Part shown: positions 1 through 10,364 of the stretch, in pieces
Position numbering within the stretch: position 1 is the stretch's first letter
Layout: the number at the start of each line of letters is the position of its first letter
NCBI GenBank assembly: GCA_963971405.1
Contig: OZ020484.1
Span: forward strand, 22,878,001 to 22,942,000
DNA: 64,000 bases
Direction of reading: 5' to 3'
From: Psococerastis gibbosa
Taxonomy: Eukaryota > Arthropoda > Insecta > Psocodea > Psocidae
Notes under the pieces: generated by a model
Told to the model about the DNA's origin: nothing
The model's database searches: none
The model's input: the letters and a program-made list of their open reading frames with translations, nothing else
Position numbers and translations under genes: made by a program

Positions 1-127
1 AATATGATGTTTATGTTCTTTCAAGTTTCAAATGTTTGGGTTCATACTTCATAGACGACGAATATCCCATAGAGCAATCGACATAGCAGATTAGCATCAT
101 TAGGCGCATATTCCACCTACGTCAATA

Positions 128-1075
128 GTCAATGAGGTTCATTTGTGACGTCATTTTGTAGATGGCAGCACCAGTTGCAATGATATCAAAGCGTTGATTT
201 TTCCATAAGGTGCCCATTCCACATACGTACAACGTCAACAAAAAATTGAAAAATGACGTCAAAATGACGTAAATTGACGTGGTAGCAGAATTTTTAGTAT
301 GTCTTTAATGTCTGCTAAAACGTCATTTTTCAATTTTTCGTTGACGTTGTACGTATATGGAATACCCCCCTAAGGCGCCCATTCCATATACGGGGGGTAT
401 TCCACATACGTACGTCAATGAAAATTATGAAATTGATGGTGGCAGCAGACATTTTTACATACTAAAAATTCTGCTGCCACCATCAATTTCATAATTTTCA
501 TTGACGTTGTACGTATGTGGAATGGGGGTCTTAGGTGCCCATTCCACATACGTACAACGTCAACGAAAAATTGAAAAATGACGTCAAAATGACGTAAATT
601 GACGTGGTAGCAGAATTTTTAGTATGTCTTTAATGTCTGCTAAAACGTCATTTTTCAATTTTTCGTTGACGATTGACGTATATGGAATACCCCCCTTAGT
701 ACAACGTCAATGAAAATTATGAAATTGAAGGTGGTAGCAGAATTTTTAGTATGTCTTTAATGTCTGCTACCACCTTCAATTTCATAATTTTCATTGACGT
801 TGTACGTATGTGGAATGGGCACCTAAGCCTCATACTATTTTAAAATGATTTTTAATTACGTATTATTTTAAAGTGATATTTTTCTATAAATCATGGAGAA
901 CATATATTAAATTATGTGAAGCGAAATAAGGTCCAGGCATAGTAAAAATATTATAAAATATGTAATATATATAATATATAATATGTAAAATATGTAAAGA
1001 ATTAATTAGATGCTAAGAGCTTAGTTTTCACATGCAAACGGCGGCCATTTTAAATAATATGGATATCTCATAGCC
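128..1075 (+). repeat. Dispersed repeat R1, copy a, split by a MITE block
   Basis: The pieces 128-208 and 824-1075 match 30378-30660 almost base for base, including the phrase ttcatttgtgacgtcatttt and the later cggcggccattt. Copy b is continuous, so copy a is one repeat opened by the insertion at 209-823. The family is noncoding as far as I can see. A diverged inverted relative of the part around 1060-1200 lies near 15770-15880. Class unknown. Confidence 0.75.
209..823. mobile_element. Block of four palindromic MITEs flanked by TAA
   Basis: Four near-perfect hairpins lie end to end: about 209-370, 392-530, 534-695 and 699-823. Each reads from ggtgcccattccacatacgt or a worn version inward and returns as its complement. 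The centre holds ggtagcagaatttttagtat. The block is flanked by TAA at 206-208 and 824-826. The matching site in repeat copy b (30453-30455) has a single TAA, giving a filled/empty pair. A TAA duplication with GG...CC termini fits PIF/Harbinger-type MITEs, but no transposase is present. The units probably arrived by serial insertion into one another. Confidence 0.75.
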
Positions 1076-2243
1076 TGCCAATCGAAATATGCAGACTGGC
1101 ATTCCTATGCTTATACATAGGATGCAGTATTTCAGGGCTTTGTGATTTTTTTCATGAAATCACAGTTTCGAAGTTAAAAAATATTTGCGTCCCACTTTCG
1201 GATTTTGGCCACTTGGTAGCGCTTGAGTGTTTCCCACACAATTTAAAAATTGAAATGTAGAAGCCAATATCAATTTAATGTGTCGTTTCATATTAATAAA
1301 TCCATAATGAACCAAATTTAATGAAACAAACTAGTTTTTGTATCATTCGAAACGAACCTATCTACAGTACAATGGTCAATGAATATTTTTTTTTAAAAAT
1401 GCTCGTGGTTTCCTACGCAGTATGTATTAATGTATGGAAGTATCACATACAATACTTCAAATTATGTTCCAACATGAGTTTAGAAAGAGTACTGTACTTT
1501 ACGTTACGGCAAGCATTCATTAGGGCCTTTTCGTACAGGTCACTGGGGGTTTAACATTTTAAACCAAACCCCGTATGAGGAAAGTGGCAAAAAACGTCTT
1601 TGCGTCGTGTTCATTAAGCAAACTGTCACAGTAGACCATGTATTAGACATTTTCACAACCCCTATTTAATCAGACAGGTATAGTTCCTCACTAACGCAAT
1701 ACGGTAACACCCACCATGTTCCCTTCCTTTTGACTCTGTAAGCCATGGGTGACAAGTGAAAACTCAAGGTGAGTTCCATGAAACAGGCTTTTAAAATACA
1801 GCATAATGCAATAACATTAATGTAATAACGAATATACAGTAATTTACAGTGAAGAGGAAGGAACACAACTAATATTTTCGACATTTTCCTTCTGGTAGGA
1901 ATTGTCTTGCATTGACTTAAAGTTTCCACTCGAATTTCCTTGCTTCAACATTTTCTCTGCCGGGACGAGTCGTCTCCTCTGCTCCTGTTCCTCGAAATCT
2001 GTTGCCCTAAAAATGTCAATAATATTAGCCTACCGATACATACCAATGAAAATAAGACAACCTATTTTGTTTTAGTTAATGTATGCTGCAGTGGGCCCAT
2101 AGAGGGAAGTCACTGTCACAAATTATTACTTCGCAAGCCACATGCATGCAAAGGCTTAATAATGTTTCTCGTATGTTGTTGTTGTTGAATCTCAGAAGCG
2201 CCGCGCGCTTATTCAGAATCTCCAACTTCAGATCACTGATTGA
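1076..2243. other. Spacer without recognised gene
   Basis: No conserved coding, splice or RNA signal recognised. 1060-1200 resembles the reverse complement of 15770-15880, sharing aaaatatttgcgtcccac, so part of it is an old dispersed repeat. Confidence 0.5.
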
Positions 2244-2498
2244 CTATTGCCTTTGGTGCCGCATTCTTTCGCTCTTCAATTTTTTTGCCAGTGCTACTCT
2301 AAACTTCTTTGGGTCCAGTACGCTTTTTATTTCCCTGGGAAGTCTGTTATACTCAGGTATTACGTCAAACATAGATTTCACTTGCGATCCGATGACACTC
2401 ACATCACTCCTACGCCTTGTTCTATACTCGTGAACATCATGCCCGCGATTTAGAACTTGTAAGTAGTCCGGGACCATTCTCTTCTCCACCTTATATAT
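2244..2498 (-). pseudogene. LINE (CR1/L2-like) reverse transcriptase C-terminus, 3' part
   Basis: Minus-strand translation gives a basic tail with YRTRRRSDV, a YNRLPREIK block and a final KKLKSE, ending at a stop at 2244. This is the usual C-terminus of CR1/L2-type non-LTR retrotransposon proteins (Y-T-R-R, YN-LP-I pattern). The 5' continuation lies 12.8 kb away at 15329-15470, because an LTR element inserted into it. If that element and one ATAT copy are removed, the two halves join in the same reading frame. No RT catalytic core is present, so this is a truncated dead copy. Confidence 0.75.
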
Positions 2499-2727
2499 AG
2501 TTAAATTTCCAAAAACGAAAAATCTCTTTTTAAAAAACGCCCATATAATTCCTAACACTAAAACATACTTGATAATAGCTACGAAGTGCGACAACGACTG
2601 ACTTTTTCATGCCGGAGCTGGCTGCACCTACTGGTCACGGCTGCTTACTTAGTGTTGTGCCTTTAGTCACGGCTGCTGACATGTATGCTGTGCCACTGCT
2701 GTCATGTGCTGGTTTTATCACATAATT
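2499..2727 (-). repeat. 3' LTR of the errantivirus-like element
   Basis: 229 bp, matching 15096-15324 with one visible difference (ggttttatcaca here, ggttttagcaca there). Minus-strand ends are AATTATGTG... and ...TTTAACT. The purine-rich tract (minus-strand aaaggaggaagg, 2728-2739) abuts it, as expected for plus-strand priming. Confidence 0.9.
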
Positions 2728-2737
2728 CCTTCCTCCT

Positions 2738-4291
2738 TTAGGCTTGAGCGCCCTCGCTCAATGCAGCTTCTTTCTTGATCCTGATGATTGTTCTAGGGGT
2801 GAAGAGAAGTTCGTGGATTCTTCTTCTGAATATCACTATTGAAATGATGGCAGCTATGAGACACAGGGTTAAGATGCTGGTGATTGAATAGTGCATGAAA
2901 TGGGTGACAGGTTGGAAATAGATGGGTTCTCGTGCTATCTCTTCAGCTTCTTGTTGAAGATCATGGGGTGATTGTAAATGATAAATCTTCAAATCAATGG
3001 TTCGGTTACTTTGGAGATGGGTTATTTTTATGTCTGGAACAGGGATCTGGAACGTTGGCATCGTGTTGATGTAATTAGATGTGCTAATCATAATTCGGCA
3101 GGATGAATGGATAAGATTTGGTCCTTTGATCTGCTGGCGGGTGATAAGTCCAGAGCAATCTTCTATTACATCTTGGGAACGTTTGAAATTAACTAAGAGT
3201 TCTTTGTTTTGGAGCACTTGAACTATGTAGAAATTGTTTGTAGCTTTCGCATTATCGCAGGTTCCAGGATTCTGGAGAGAACAGCGGTCTTGTAGGAGAG
3301 TTTCTAAACAGAGTGAGACTCCATTGATGAATTTGCAGTCTTCGTTGGTCCAGAACTCAGCCTCTTCAATGGTGAGGATAAAGGATTTTGGGGGAATTAT
3401 AAGAATATCTTGGGTATTAGGGAAAGGGTAGATTCGAGAATAGTTCGCTAAAAATGGTTTTAGGATAGGAACTTTTAGCAGGAAAACAATTGTTTGTTTT
3501 GTTGCAACAACAGAGAGCTTTGTAGCTTCTAGAATTTTATATTGGTGGAGACTGTCAAAAGGGAGCAACTGTTCTAGGCTATAAATTTTCGCTAAATATC
3601 TATGGATTTCATACAATTCATCAGTGGAAATTAATTCTAAGTTAGGTATTCCCTGAAGAGATAAGCTGATAGTTCTTTCGAGCATCGTAAGCATGTCTAA
3701 GAGATTCTCTGACTGATAGATTTCATCTTGTAATGCTAAGTTGGCTTCTTCAGTGTCTTTAAATTTTAATATCGCGTTTTTAAGCTCATTCATGTTTTTA
3801 TTAAGAAGGTCAGTTTGATCTAGAAATCTTCTACTGATGTGATTGGCAGGGGAAGTTAATTTTTCAATTTTCTCAATTTCTATTCTACGACCCCTATCAA
3901 GTTTTTCAATATTTTCATTTATTAAAACTAAATCCCCATTATCTAAGTTCCCTGTTATAAACATAATTGCTGAGCCTAAGGCATTGACTAACCCTCGAGG
4001 CCTACGATTATGACTAAACTTATTTAATATTTCGCTAGCTCTATTAATATTCCCAGATAATTGATCCCGTAACTTATGATTGGGTGAAAGGGAAGAGTTA
4101 AGCCGAGAAAGGGAAAGGGAGTTAATTCGAAGATTTCTCAAGCTTTTCTGCAATTGAGTTAGGTTGGTGTGAAACAAGAAATTATGATAGTGATCAAGGA
4201 TTTTGGATGTTCCTCTTGGTTCATTGAAATATCCGGGGCTGTCAATTTGGGTTACTTGAAGTGCTAGGCTTTGGTGAGTTATCGCCAACAT
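2738..4291 (-). CDS. env: Errantivirus-type envelope (F-like) protein
   Basis: A 517-residue uninterrupted ORF in third position, downstream of pol and overlapping the pol C-terminus by about 50 bases. It has a furin-like basic motif RRPR at residues 96-99, directly followed by a small-residue hydrophobic stretch that resembles a fusion peptide. Heptad-rich sequence follows (about 110-230), then a cysteine-containing ectodomain (about 310-400), one transmembrane helix (about 466-488) and a short basic tail. This layout matches errantiviral Env proteins related to baculovirus F. No signal peptide is visible at this start; in this group env is usually made from a spliced mRNA that supplies the N-terminus. 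The reading frame is intact although pol upstream is not. Confidence 0.8.
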   Translation of the reverse strand: MLAITHQSLALQVTQIDSPGYFNEPRGTSKILDHYHNFLFHTNLTQLQKSLRNLRINSLSLSRLNSSLSPNHKLRDQLSGNINRASEILNKFSHNRRPRGLVNALGSAIMFITGNLDNGDLVLINENIEKLDRGRRIEIEKIEKLTSPANHISRRFLDQTDLLNKNMNELKNAILKFKDTEEANLALQDEIYQSENLLDMLTMLERTISLSLQGIPNLELISTDELYEIHRYLAKIYSLEQLLPFDSLHQYKILEATKLSVVATKQTIVFLLKVPILKPFLANYSRIYPFPNTQDILIIPPKSFILTIEEAEFWTNEDCKFINGVSLCLETLLQDRCSLQNPGTCDNAKATNNFYIVQVLQNKELLVNFKRSQDVIEDCSGLITRQQIKGPNLIHSSCRIMISTSNYINTMPTFQIPVPDIKITHLQSNRTIDLKIYHLQSPHDLQQEAEEIAREPIYFQPVTHFMHYSITSILTLCLIAAIISIVIFRRRIHELLFTPRTIIRIKKEAALSEGAQA

Positions 4292-5034
4292 GAGTACCCT
4301 GTAATGCAGACGGATTTTTCCTTAAAGGTTTAACTGTTTTAATGTGAGCAGAGGTTGGATTATTCTTTTGGGTGACCCCTTTTATAATGTTTTCTTTTTG
4401 ATTGGTCACCTTAACTTTTTCAAATGGAGGATCGGCTTTTCGAGGCCTATTTCTTTCTACGTAGACTTCGGCTTCTTCGAGGTTAGGAGCATCTTGTCTA
4501 GTTTCATTGCGCTTATCGAGAATTCTTTGTGACTTTTCCAATGCTTTTGCATAAACATGATCATAAAACGGAAGTATTTCTTGCTTTCGTTTTTCATTAT
4601 ATTGCTCTAATATGGTCATGTCTGTGTCAAAATCAATTATTCTATCATAAGGGCCATAAAGTAAATGAAATGGGGAAAATCCTGTGGTGGAGTGGATGGA
4701 CTGATTATAAATAAGAACTGCTGAGGTCATGAGGCCTGAAGGTAGTTCTCGTGGATTCTTTATTCTCATAATTCTGAGTTTTTCAAGTATTGTTGAGTGG
4801 AAGCGTTCTATTGGGGAGTTCGAGCTTGGATTGTTAACAGTGGTGTAATGCAGGTCAACTTTATGCATTTTACAAAATTCTATCACTGTCCTATTTTTAA
4901 ATTCGCGGCCCTCGTCGCATACGATTTTTTTGGGGCACATTGTGATGGGCGAAAAAGTGTCGTAACTTATTAAGTACAGTTAAGCTGGTTCCATCTTTAA
5001 TTAAATAAGCTTGGGCATATTTAGAAAAGAGGTC
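4242..5034 (-). pseudogene. pol: Errantivirus-like pol, integrase C-terminal part (broken)
   Basis: This holds the later part of the integrase: the second catalytic acidic residue in CDEGREF and the glutamate in SNSPIERF of the DDE triad, followed by a basic C-terminal region with a proline-rich tail near the env start. The 94 bases between 4941 and the nested element (minus strand) encode the preceding core but in another frame, so a single-base indel lies near 4928. Upstream the gene is cut by the nested LTR element; the remaining integrase part resumes at 10365. Confidence 0.8.
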
Positions 5035-5421
5035 TGTGGGGACCACTTAGTCCCACATGTGTAATAACCAGTCTGCTTCCAGCTTCACCTTTTTCCCGTT
5101 AGATGGCGCTGTTCACATTCAGATAATTCAATATTCCTCAATCTTCCTTTTACGTATTTATTTCTCTTATTCAATAATATCTTTAATCTACCCTCTGTGT
5201 CTCATCAGCTCCTTTAGCTGTGGACACAGAGTTGGTTTTTCTATATGGAAGCAGGCTGGATCAAATTCAATATTAATTGTAAGCATGTATCGTTCTCGTC
5301 TCACAGCTCATATTGTAACCACTGTGTGTTAAATTACTCTAACTTGAGTCGAAGCACTGCAATACAAACCAATTCAAGTCTACACTGCCTATTCAATTGC
5401 ATCGTCCTTCGACAAGCTACA
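5035..5421 (+). repeat. 5' LTR of the CsRn1-type element
   Basis: 387 bp, from tgtggggaccacttag to cgacaagctaca, with TG...CA termini. Same length as 9974-10360 and no differences noticed. An open frame runs from an ATG at 5245 inside the LTR into gag. Confidence 0.92.
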
Positions 5422-6789
5422 TTGGTGACCCTGACAACGGAACAAGCAGCCTTCCAGACTCCAGTTCCAGCCAGTTCCAGTTCCAGCCAATTCCAGTTCC
5501 AGCCAGTTCCAGTTCCAGCCAGCTCCAGTTCCAGCCAGCTCCAGTTCCAGCCAGCTCCAGTTCCAGCCAGCTCCAGTTCCAGCCAGCTCCAGTTCCAGCC
5601 AGCTCCAGTTCCAGCCAGTTCCAGTTCCAGCTTCCAGCCAGTTCCAGCTTCCAGCCAGTTCCAGCTTCCAGCCAGTTCCAGCTTCCAGCCAGTTCCAGCT
5701 TCCAGCCAGTTCCAGCTTCCAGCCAGTTCCAGTTCCAGCCAGTTCCAAGCTTCCAGCTTCCAGCCAGTTCCAGCCCGTTCCAGTTCCAGTTCCAGCCTCC
5801 AGAACGTCTCATCCGGCCATAGGCGGTGGAAACCACCCCGGAGCAGCTACATTCACCGCAGCAGCACAGCCACAACCTGCAAGATGCCGCAGACCACAGC
5901 CACAACCTGCAAGATGCCGCAGACCACAGCCACAACCGCTACAGCTACGACCGCTACAGCTACAACCGCTACAGCTACAACTGCTACAGCCACAACACCG
6001 ACACCCACGGCTACAACCAAGATGACAGGCCCTGCTAGTACGATGGCAGTCTCGGTCAAGCTTCCACCCTTCTGGACACAGTCGGCCAACCTGTCACCGG
6101 CACTGTGGTTCACTCAAGCGGAGGCTCAGTTCGCACTTGCTGGGGTCACAATGGAAACGACGAAATATTACCACGTCCTTTCAGCGCTCGACCAAAGTAC
6201 CCTCAGCGAGATCTCAGATTTGTTAGCTGCCCCAGTACCAGTAAACCCATACACTGAGCTAAAAACGCAGTTAATCCAACGAATGAGTCTTCCAGCAAGC
6301 AGTCGCATTCAGCTACTAATGTCGGAAGACATAGGGGACAAAACTCCCAGCTCTTTTCTCCGGAGACTGCGGGCCCTCGCAGAGAAAGCCATATCAGACT
6401 CGGTTTTACGCACCATTTGGACGTCTCGCCTCCCGCACGCTATACAACTGGCAATCATCGGTCATGATCACCTGTCACTAGGTGACGTCGCGAACCTCGC
6501 CGACAAGATGGCCACCATCAATTCAGCAACACGTGACCGGATTCTTGAGTGCACAATGGCCCCTGTGGACCTATTGAAGACGTTAACAGAGAACGTCGCG
6601 GCTCTACAGGCACAGTTCGCCGACAGATACGGACAACGTGCCACACAGCCACGGTTCCAGCGCCAGTTCCGTTCACCAGCGCCTAAACAAGACCCAACTT
6701 GGTGTTTTTACCACCAAACCTATGGGAGGAAGGCCAGAAAGTGCCAGCAGCCATGCAGATTTCCGAAAAACGACGATCGCAGCCAGTAA
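5245..6789 (+). CDS. gag: Gag of the CsRn1-type element
   Basis: The open frame gives up to 514 residues. Three parts are visible. First comes a low-complexity Ser/Gln/Pro/Phe region (about residues 70-185) encoded by a short tandem repeat. Next is a Thr/Ala-rich stretch encoded by a second repeat. The conserved core starts at KLPPFWTQ (near 6059) and continues through the alpha-helical capsid-like region. The C-terminus carries C-x2-H-x9-C-x3-C (CFYHQ...KCQQPC), the CHCC motif of CsRn1-group Gag, instead of the usual CCHC knuckle. The ATG at 5245 lies in the LTR, so the true start is uncertain; 6031 or 6052, just before the core, are alternatives. It overlaps pol by 91 bases. Confidence 0.8.
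   Translation: MEAGWIKFNINCKHVSFSSHSSYCNHCVLNYSNLSRSTAIQTNSSLHCLFNCIVLRQATLVTLTTEQAAFQTPVPASSSSSQFQFQPVPVPASSSSSQLQFQPAPVPASSSSSQLQFQPAPVPASSSSSFQPVPASSQFQLPASSSFQPVPASSQFQLPASSSSSQFQASSFQPVPARSSSSSSLQNVSSGHRRWKPPRSSYIHRSSTATTCKMPQTTATTCKMPQTTATTATATTATATTATATTATATTPTPTATTKMTGPASTMAVSVKLPPFWTQSANLSPALWFTQAEAQFALAGVTMETTKYYHVLSALDQSTLSEISDLLAAPVPVNPYTELKTQLIQRMSLPASSRIQLLMSEDIGDKTPSSFLRRLRALAEKAISDSVLRTIWTSRLPHAIQLAIIGHDHLSLGDVANLADKMATINSATRDRILECTMAPVDLLKTLTENVAALQAQFADRYGQRATQPRFQRQFRSPAPKQDPTWCFYHQTYGRKARKCQQPCRFPKNDDRSQ
5423..5440 (+). other. Primer binding site, tRNA-Trp-like
   Basis: One base after the LTR, tggtgaccctgac complements the 3' end of tRNA-Trp (…GTCGGGGTCACCA) with one mismatch over the first 13 bases. 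tRNA-Trp priming is characteristic of the CsRn1 group. Confidence 0.65.
5456..5800 (+). repeat. Minisatellite in leader/gag of the nested element
   Basis: Tandem variants of 6, 12 and 18 bp built on ttccag, ccagcc and agctcc (for example ccagctccagttccagccag) fill about 345 bp. They keep the frame open on the plus strand, giving a Ser-Ser-Gln-Phe-Gln-type repeat. They also keep the opposite strand open, which makes long Gly/Trp/Asn shadow frames there. Confidence 0.9.
5866..6010 (+). repeat. Second short tandem repeat in gag
   Basis: First two copies of a 33-bp unit around cacagccacaacctgcaaga, then about five copies of a 15-bp unit acaaccgctacagct, encoding Thr/Ala-rich sequence directly before the conserved Gag core. 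Confidence 0.85.
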
Positions 6790-9700
6790 AGGCAGGGCCT
6801 GCCTGCGCCACTACACACCTGCTTAAAACCTCACATCGCCTTCTTATCACGGACCCTTGCACCAAGATACGTTATCTCATTGACACAGGGTCCGACATCT
6901 GCGTTTTTCCACGTGCCCGTCTCAACCTACCGCTCCGTCGTACTCAACTCGAGCTGACTGCCGCCAATGGCACAATCATCAATACGTACGGAACAACAGC
7001 TCAACAACTGGACCTGGGATTACGACGCAGTTTCCGTTGGAATTTCATCATTGCCGATGTCACGCAACCCATCATCGGTGCAGACTTTCTCGCAGCCTCT
7101 AATTTGCTGGTGGATCTCCAGAACTCAAAGCTGATCGACGGGACAACGCATCGCAAGGCGAACCTGTGTCAAAGCCCCTCCAAGCAACCTAGCGTTTCTA
7201 CCTTAACAATACCGCACAGTACCCCGGCCAGTCTAAAAGTAATAATTGAGGAGTTTAGCGACCTCACGCGGCCGAGACAACCCACAGACCAGGTCAAACA
7301 CTCCACGGTCCACTACATTAGAACGACAGACGGACCTCCCGTCTCCGCTCGCCCACGCCGGTTGGCCCCGGACAAGTTTATTATCGCCAAAAAGGAGTTC
7401 AACGACATGATCCAGACCGGCGTATGTCGTCCGTCCGACAGCCCATGGGCCTCACCATTACACCTAGTACCTAAAAGCGACCATTCATGGCGCCCATGCG
7501 GGGACTACAGACGGCTCAATGCTCGAACAATTCCTGACGCGTACCCAGTCCGCCACATCGCAGATTTCAGTGCAGAATTGCGAGGAAAAACCGTATTCAG
7601 CAAAATAGACCTGGTCAAAGCATTCACCCAGATACCAGTTTCCAATGGTGACATTCCAAAGACAGCAATAAATACTCCGTTCGGCCTTTTCGAATTCCCA
7701 TTCATGACATTCGGTCTTCGCAATGCTGCTCAAACCTTCCAACGCTTCATGGATAACATCCTACGCGACCTCCCGTGGGTATATTCATACATCGACGACG
7801 TACTGGTTGCATCGAGTGATAAGCAGGAGCACGAATCACACCTACGTCAACTCTTCCAACGATTCCGAGAATATGGCCTAGTCATTAATCCTAGCAAGTG
7901 TACCCTCGGCGTTGGGTCAATCAGCTTTCTTGGTTACCTCGTGTCAGCAGAAGGCACACAAGCCCTACCAGACAGGGTAAAGGCACTCACTGAATACCCT
8001 CTTCCAAAGACATTCAAAGATCTACGCCGTTTCCTTGGCATGATTAACTACTACCGCCGGTTCCTACCAAATGCAGCCAACGAACAAGCACCACTCAACA
8101 CGTTGTTATCTGGAGACAAGGTAAAAGGGAACGCTACGATACCATGGACAACAAAGCTTACCGAAGCTTTCAGCTCATGCAAACACAGTCTGGCACGCAT
8201 CACCCTACTCGCGCATCCAGATCATACGGCTCCGATTGCACTAGTCACAGATGCATCAGACACCAGTATCGGAGCTACAGTCCAACAACGGATCAACGAT
8301 CATTGGCAGCCATTGGCATTCTTCTCGCAGAAACTTAAAGAAAACCAACGAACATGGTCCGCCTACGATCGCGAATTGCTTGCGGTACACGACGCCATTC
8401 GTCATTTCCGTTACCTGCTAGAAGCGCGCGCTTTTGTCGTGTATACCGATCACAAACCGTTGACGCACGCTTTTCAGAATCCAAAAACAAGTTGCTCACC
8501 TCGCCAAATGCGGCAAATGGAATTCGTCTCTCAATTCACCACGGACATCCAATACATCGCTGGGCAGGACAACTTGGCCGCTGATGCATTCTCAAGAATC
8601 GAAGCAATCTCTACTCCCGTATCTCCTGAGCAACTTTCTTCTGCTCAGAAAGACGACAGAGAACTCAAAGAGCTTCGGTCCAGTAGAAAGACGTCCCTCA
8701 TCCTCGTTGATGTTCCCATTCCGGGCTCTGATTCAGTTCTTACGTGCGATTCTAGTCAAGACATACAACGCCCATTTGTGCCCAAACCATTACGTCGACA
8801 ACTTTTCGAGCACCTACACAGCCTACATCACCCAGGAATAGCAGCGTCTGCTAACCTGGTTGCCCAACGCTACATATGGCCTTCTATCCGTAAGGATTGC
8901 CGCGCTTGGGCTCGTCTGTGTGTCAACTGTCAATTGTCCAAGATACATCGACACACCCTCACTGCGATTGGAACCTTTACTCAGCCTGACCGACGGTTTC
9001 AGCACATACACCTCGACATTGTAGGCCCATTACCACCGTCGGAAGGCTACACGTATTTGTTAACACTCGTTGACCGTTTCACGCGATGGCCGGAAGCCGC
9101 TCCTATGGTGAACATCACCGCCGAAAACGTCGCCAGAACCCTCATTTCCTGCTGGATCAGCCGGTTTGGGTGCCCGGAGACAATTACTACAGATCGCGGC
9201 CGACAGTTTGAGAGCCATTTGTTTGCTGACCTGGCCCGATTATGCGGATTTCACCATGCACGGACTACCAGTTACCACCCTGCATCCAACGGCATGGTAG
9301 AGCGTATGCACCGCTCACTCAAAGCCTCCATTATGTGTCATGCCAATGACAAATGGACGGAAGCCCTTCCGCTAGTTTTACTGGGCATGCGCGCCACTCT
9401 TAAGAAAGATCTTCAAGCTTCTCCAGCAGATCTGGTCTATGGTGAACCATTAAGACTACCAGGACAGATGCTGACAACTCCTCCTTCAAATCAGAGTCCG
9501 GCGGACACTCTCATCTCACTTCGAAGGAAATTCGACTCACTACGCCCCACTCGCGTCAAGAGACACGGGGCTCATCAAACATTCATCCCACAAGACCTTG
9601 CCAAGGCCACGCACGTTTTCGTGAGACAAGACCACGTCCGTGCTTCCCTCGAACGTCCTTATGCGGGACCATTCCCTGTGTTAAGTCGCACCGACAAAAC

Positions 9701-9962
9701 AGTTACGATTTCAAGCCGCGGTCGTGCGGTTACTGTGTCAATGGACAGGGTCAAGCCGGCCTACATTAATGCCAGTACAGACGAACCGTCTCACCAGTCT
9801 ACGATCAACCCCCCGCATCAGCATCCTGCTCAAGATAAACCTCAGGAGAAGGTCTCCTCACCACTTCCTGCCACTGACGTCGTGCCGACACCACCGACTC
9901 GCACCACTCGCTCAGGTCGTCACGTCCACGTTCCACGACATTTCTCCGACTTCCAGTCTTAG
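6699..9962 (+). CDS. pol: Pol polyprotein of the CsRn1-type element
   Basis: An open frame of about 1087 residues in the -1 frame relative to gag; 6699 is only the first Met in the frame. Domain order: aspartic protease with DTGS near residue 63; reverse transcriptase with the active-site YIDD near residue 365; RNase H beginning around LVTDASD; integrase with an HHCC zinc domain (HHPG...CVNC) and a DDE core ([22 protein letters not shown]); then a C-terminal chromodomain-less tail. No internal stop or frameshift. A candidate slip site GAAAAAC (6765-6771, gag frame G AAA AAC) lies 16 bases before the gag stop, though it is not a textbook heptamer. The polypurine tract aggaggggggtaa precedes the 3' LTR. 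Confidence 0.92.
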   Translation: MVFLPPNLWEEGQKVPAAMQISEKRRSQPVKAGPACATTHLLKTSHRLLITDPCTKIRYLIDTGSDICVFPRARLNLPLRRTQLELTAANGTIINTYGTTAQQLDLGLRRSFRWNFIIADVTQPIIGADFLAASNLLVDLQNSKLIDGTTHRKANLCQSPSKQPSVSTLTIPHSTPASLKVIIEEFSDLTRPRQPTDQVKHSTVHYIRTTDGPPVSARPRRLAPDKFIIAKKEFNDMIQTGVCRPSDSPWASPLHLVPKSDHSWRPCGDYRRLNARTIPDAYPVRHIADFSAELRGKTVFSKIDLVKAFTQIPVSNGDIPKTAINTPFGLFEFPFMTFGLRNAAQTFQRFMDNILRDLPWVYSYIDDVLVASSDKQEHESHLRQLFQRFREYGLVINPSKCTLGVGSISFLGYLVSAEGTQALPDRVKALTEYPLPKTFKDLRRFLGMINYYRRFLPNAANEQAPLNTLLSGDKVKGNATIPWTTKLTEAFSSCKHSLARITLLAHPDHTAPIALVTDASDTSIGATVQQRINDHWQPLAFFSQKLKENQRTWSAYDRELLAVHDAIRHFRYLLEARAFVVYTDHKPLTHAFQNPKTSCSPRQMRQMEFVSQFTTDIQYIAGQDNLAADAFSRIEAISTPVSPEQLSSAQKDDRELKELRSSRKTSLILVDVPIPGSDSVLTCDSSQDIQRPFVPKPLRRQLFEHLHSLHHPGIAASANLVAQRYIWPSIRKDCRAWARLCVNCQLSKIHRHTLTAIGTFTQPDRRFQHIHLDIVGPLPPSEGYTYLLTLVDRFTRWPEAAPMVNITAENVARTLISCWISRFGCPETITTDRGRQFESHLFADLARLCGFHHARTTSYHPASNGMVERMHRSLKASIMCHANDKWTEALPLVLLGMRATLKKDLQASPADLVYGEPLRLPGQMLTTPPSNQSPADTLISLRRKFDSLRPTRVKRHGAHQTFIPQDLAKATHVFVRQDHVRASLERPYAGPFPVLSRTDKTVTISSRGRAVTVSMDRVKPAYINASTDEPSHQSTINPPHQHPAQDKPQEKVSSPLPATDVVPTPPTRTTRSGRHVHVPRHFSDFQS

Positions 9963-9973
9963 GAGGGGGGTAA

Positions 9974-10360
9974 TGTGGGGACCACTTAGTCCCACATGTG
10001 TAATAACCAGTCTGCTTCCAGCTTCACCTTTTTCCCGTTAGATGGCGCTGTTCACATTCAGATAATTCAATATTCCTCAATCTTCCTTTTACGTATTTAT
10101 TTCTCTTATTCAATAATATCTTTAATCTACCCTCTGTGTCTCATCAGCTCCTTTAGCTGTGGACACAGAGTTGGTTTTTCTATATGGAAGCAGGCTGGAT
10201 CAAATTCAATATTAATTGTAAGCATGTATCGTTCTCGTCTCACAGCTCATATTGTAACCACTGTGTGTTAAATTACTCTAACTTGAGTCGAAGCACTGCA
10301 ATACAAACCAATTCAAGTCTACACTGCCTATTCAATTGCATCGTCCTTCGACAAGCTACA
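9974..10360 (+). repeat. 3' LTR of the CsRn1-type element
   Basis: 387 bp and apparently identical to 5035-5421; followed by GGTC, the target duplication. A diverged solo copy of this LTR sits at 26974-27369 in the other orientation. Confidence 0.92.
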
Positions 10361-10364
10361 GGTC

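Larger units (their letters stand above)
5035..10360 (+). mobile_element. CsRn1/Kabuki-type Ty3/Gypsy LTR retrotransposon, nested
   Basis: A complete LTR element on the plus strand, 5326 bp, with 387-bp LTRs that look identical by eye and a 4-bp GGTC target duplication (5031-5034, 10361-10364). It contains a primer site resembling tRNA-Trp, a Gag with the unusual CHCC zinc motif, and a Pol of protease, RT, RNase H and integrase with no stop codons. CHCC Gag plus a tRNA-Trp primer define the CsRn1 group. No env. It sits in the integrase region of the errantivirus-like element in opposite orientation. The intact frames and matching LTRs make this the youngest insertion in the nest and a candidate for a live copy. 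Confidence 0.92.

Noticed and set aside
5389-5935. Long minus-strand open frames rich in Gly, Trp, Asn, Glu
   Set aside because: They are the antisense of the gag minisatellite; repeat units without stops in several frames create them. No homology.
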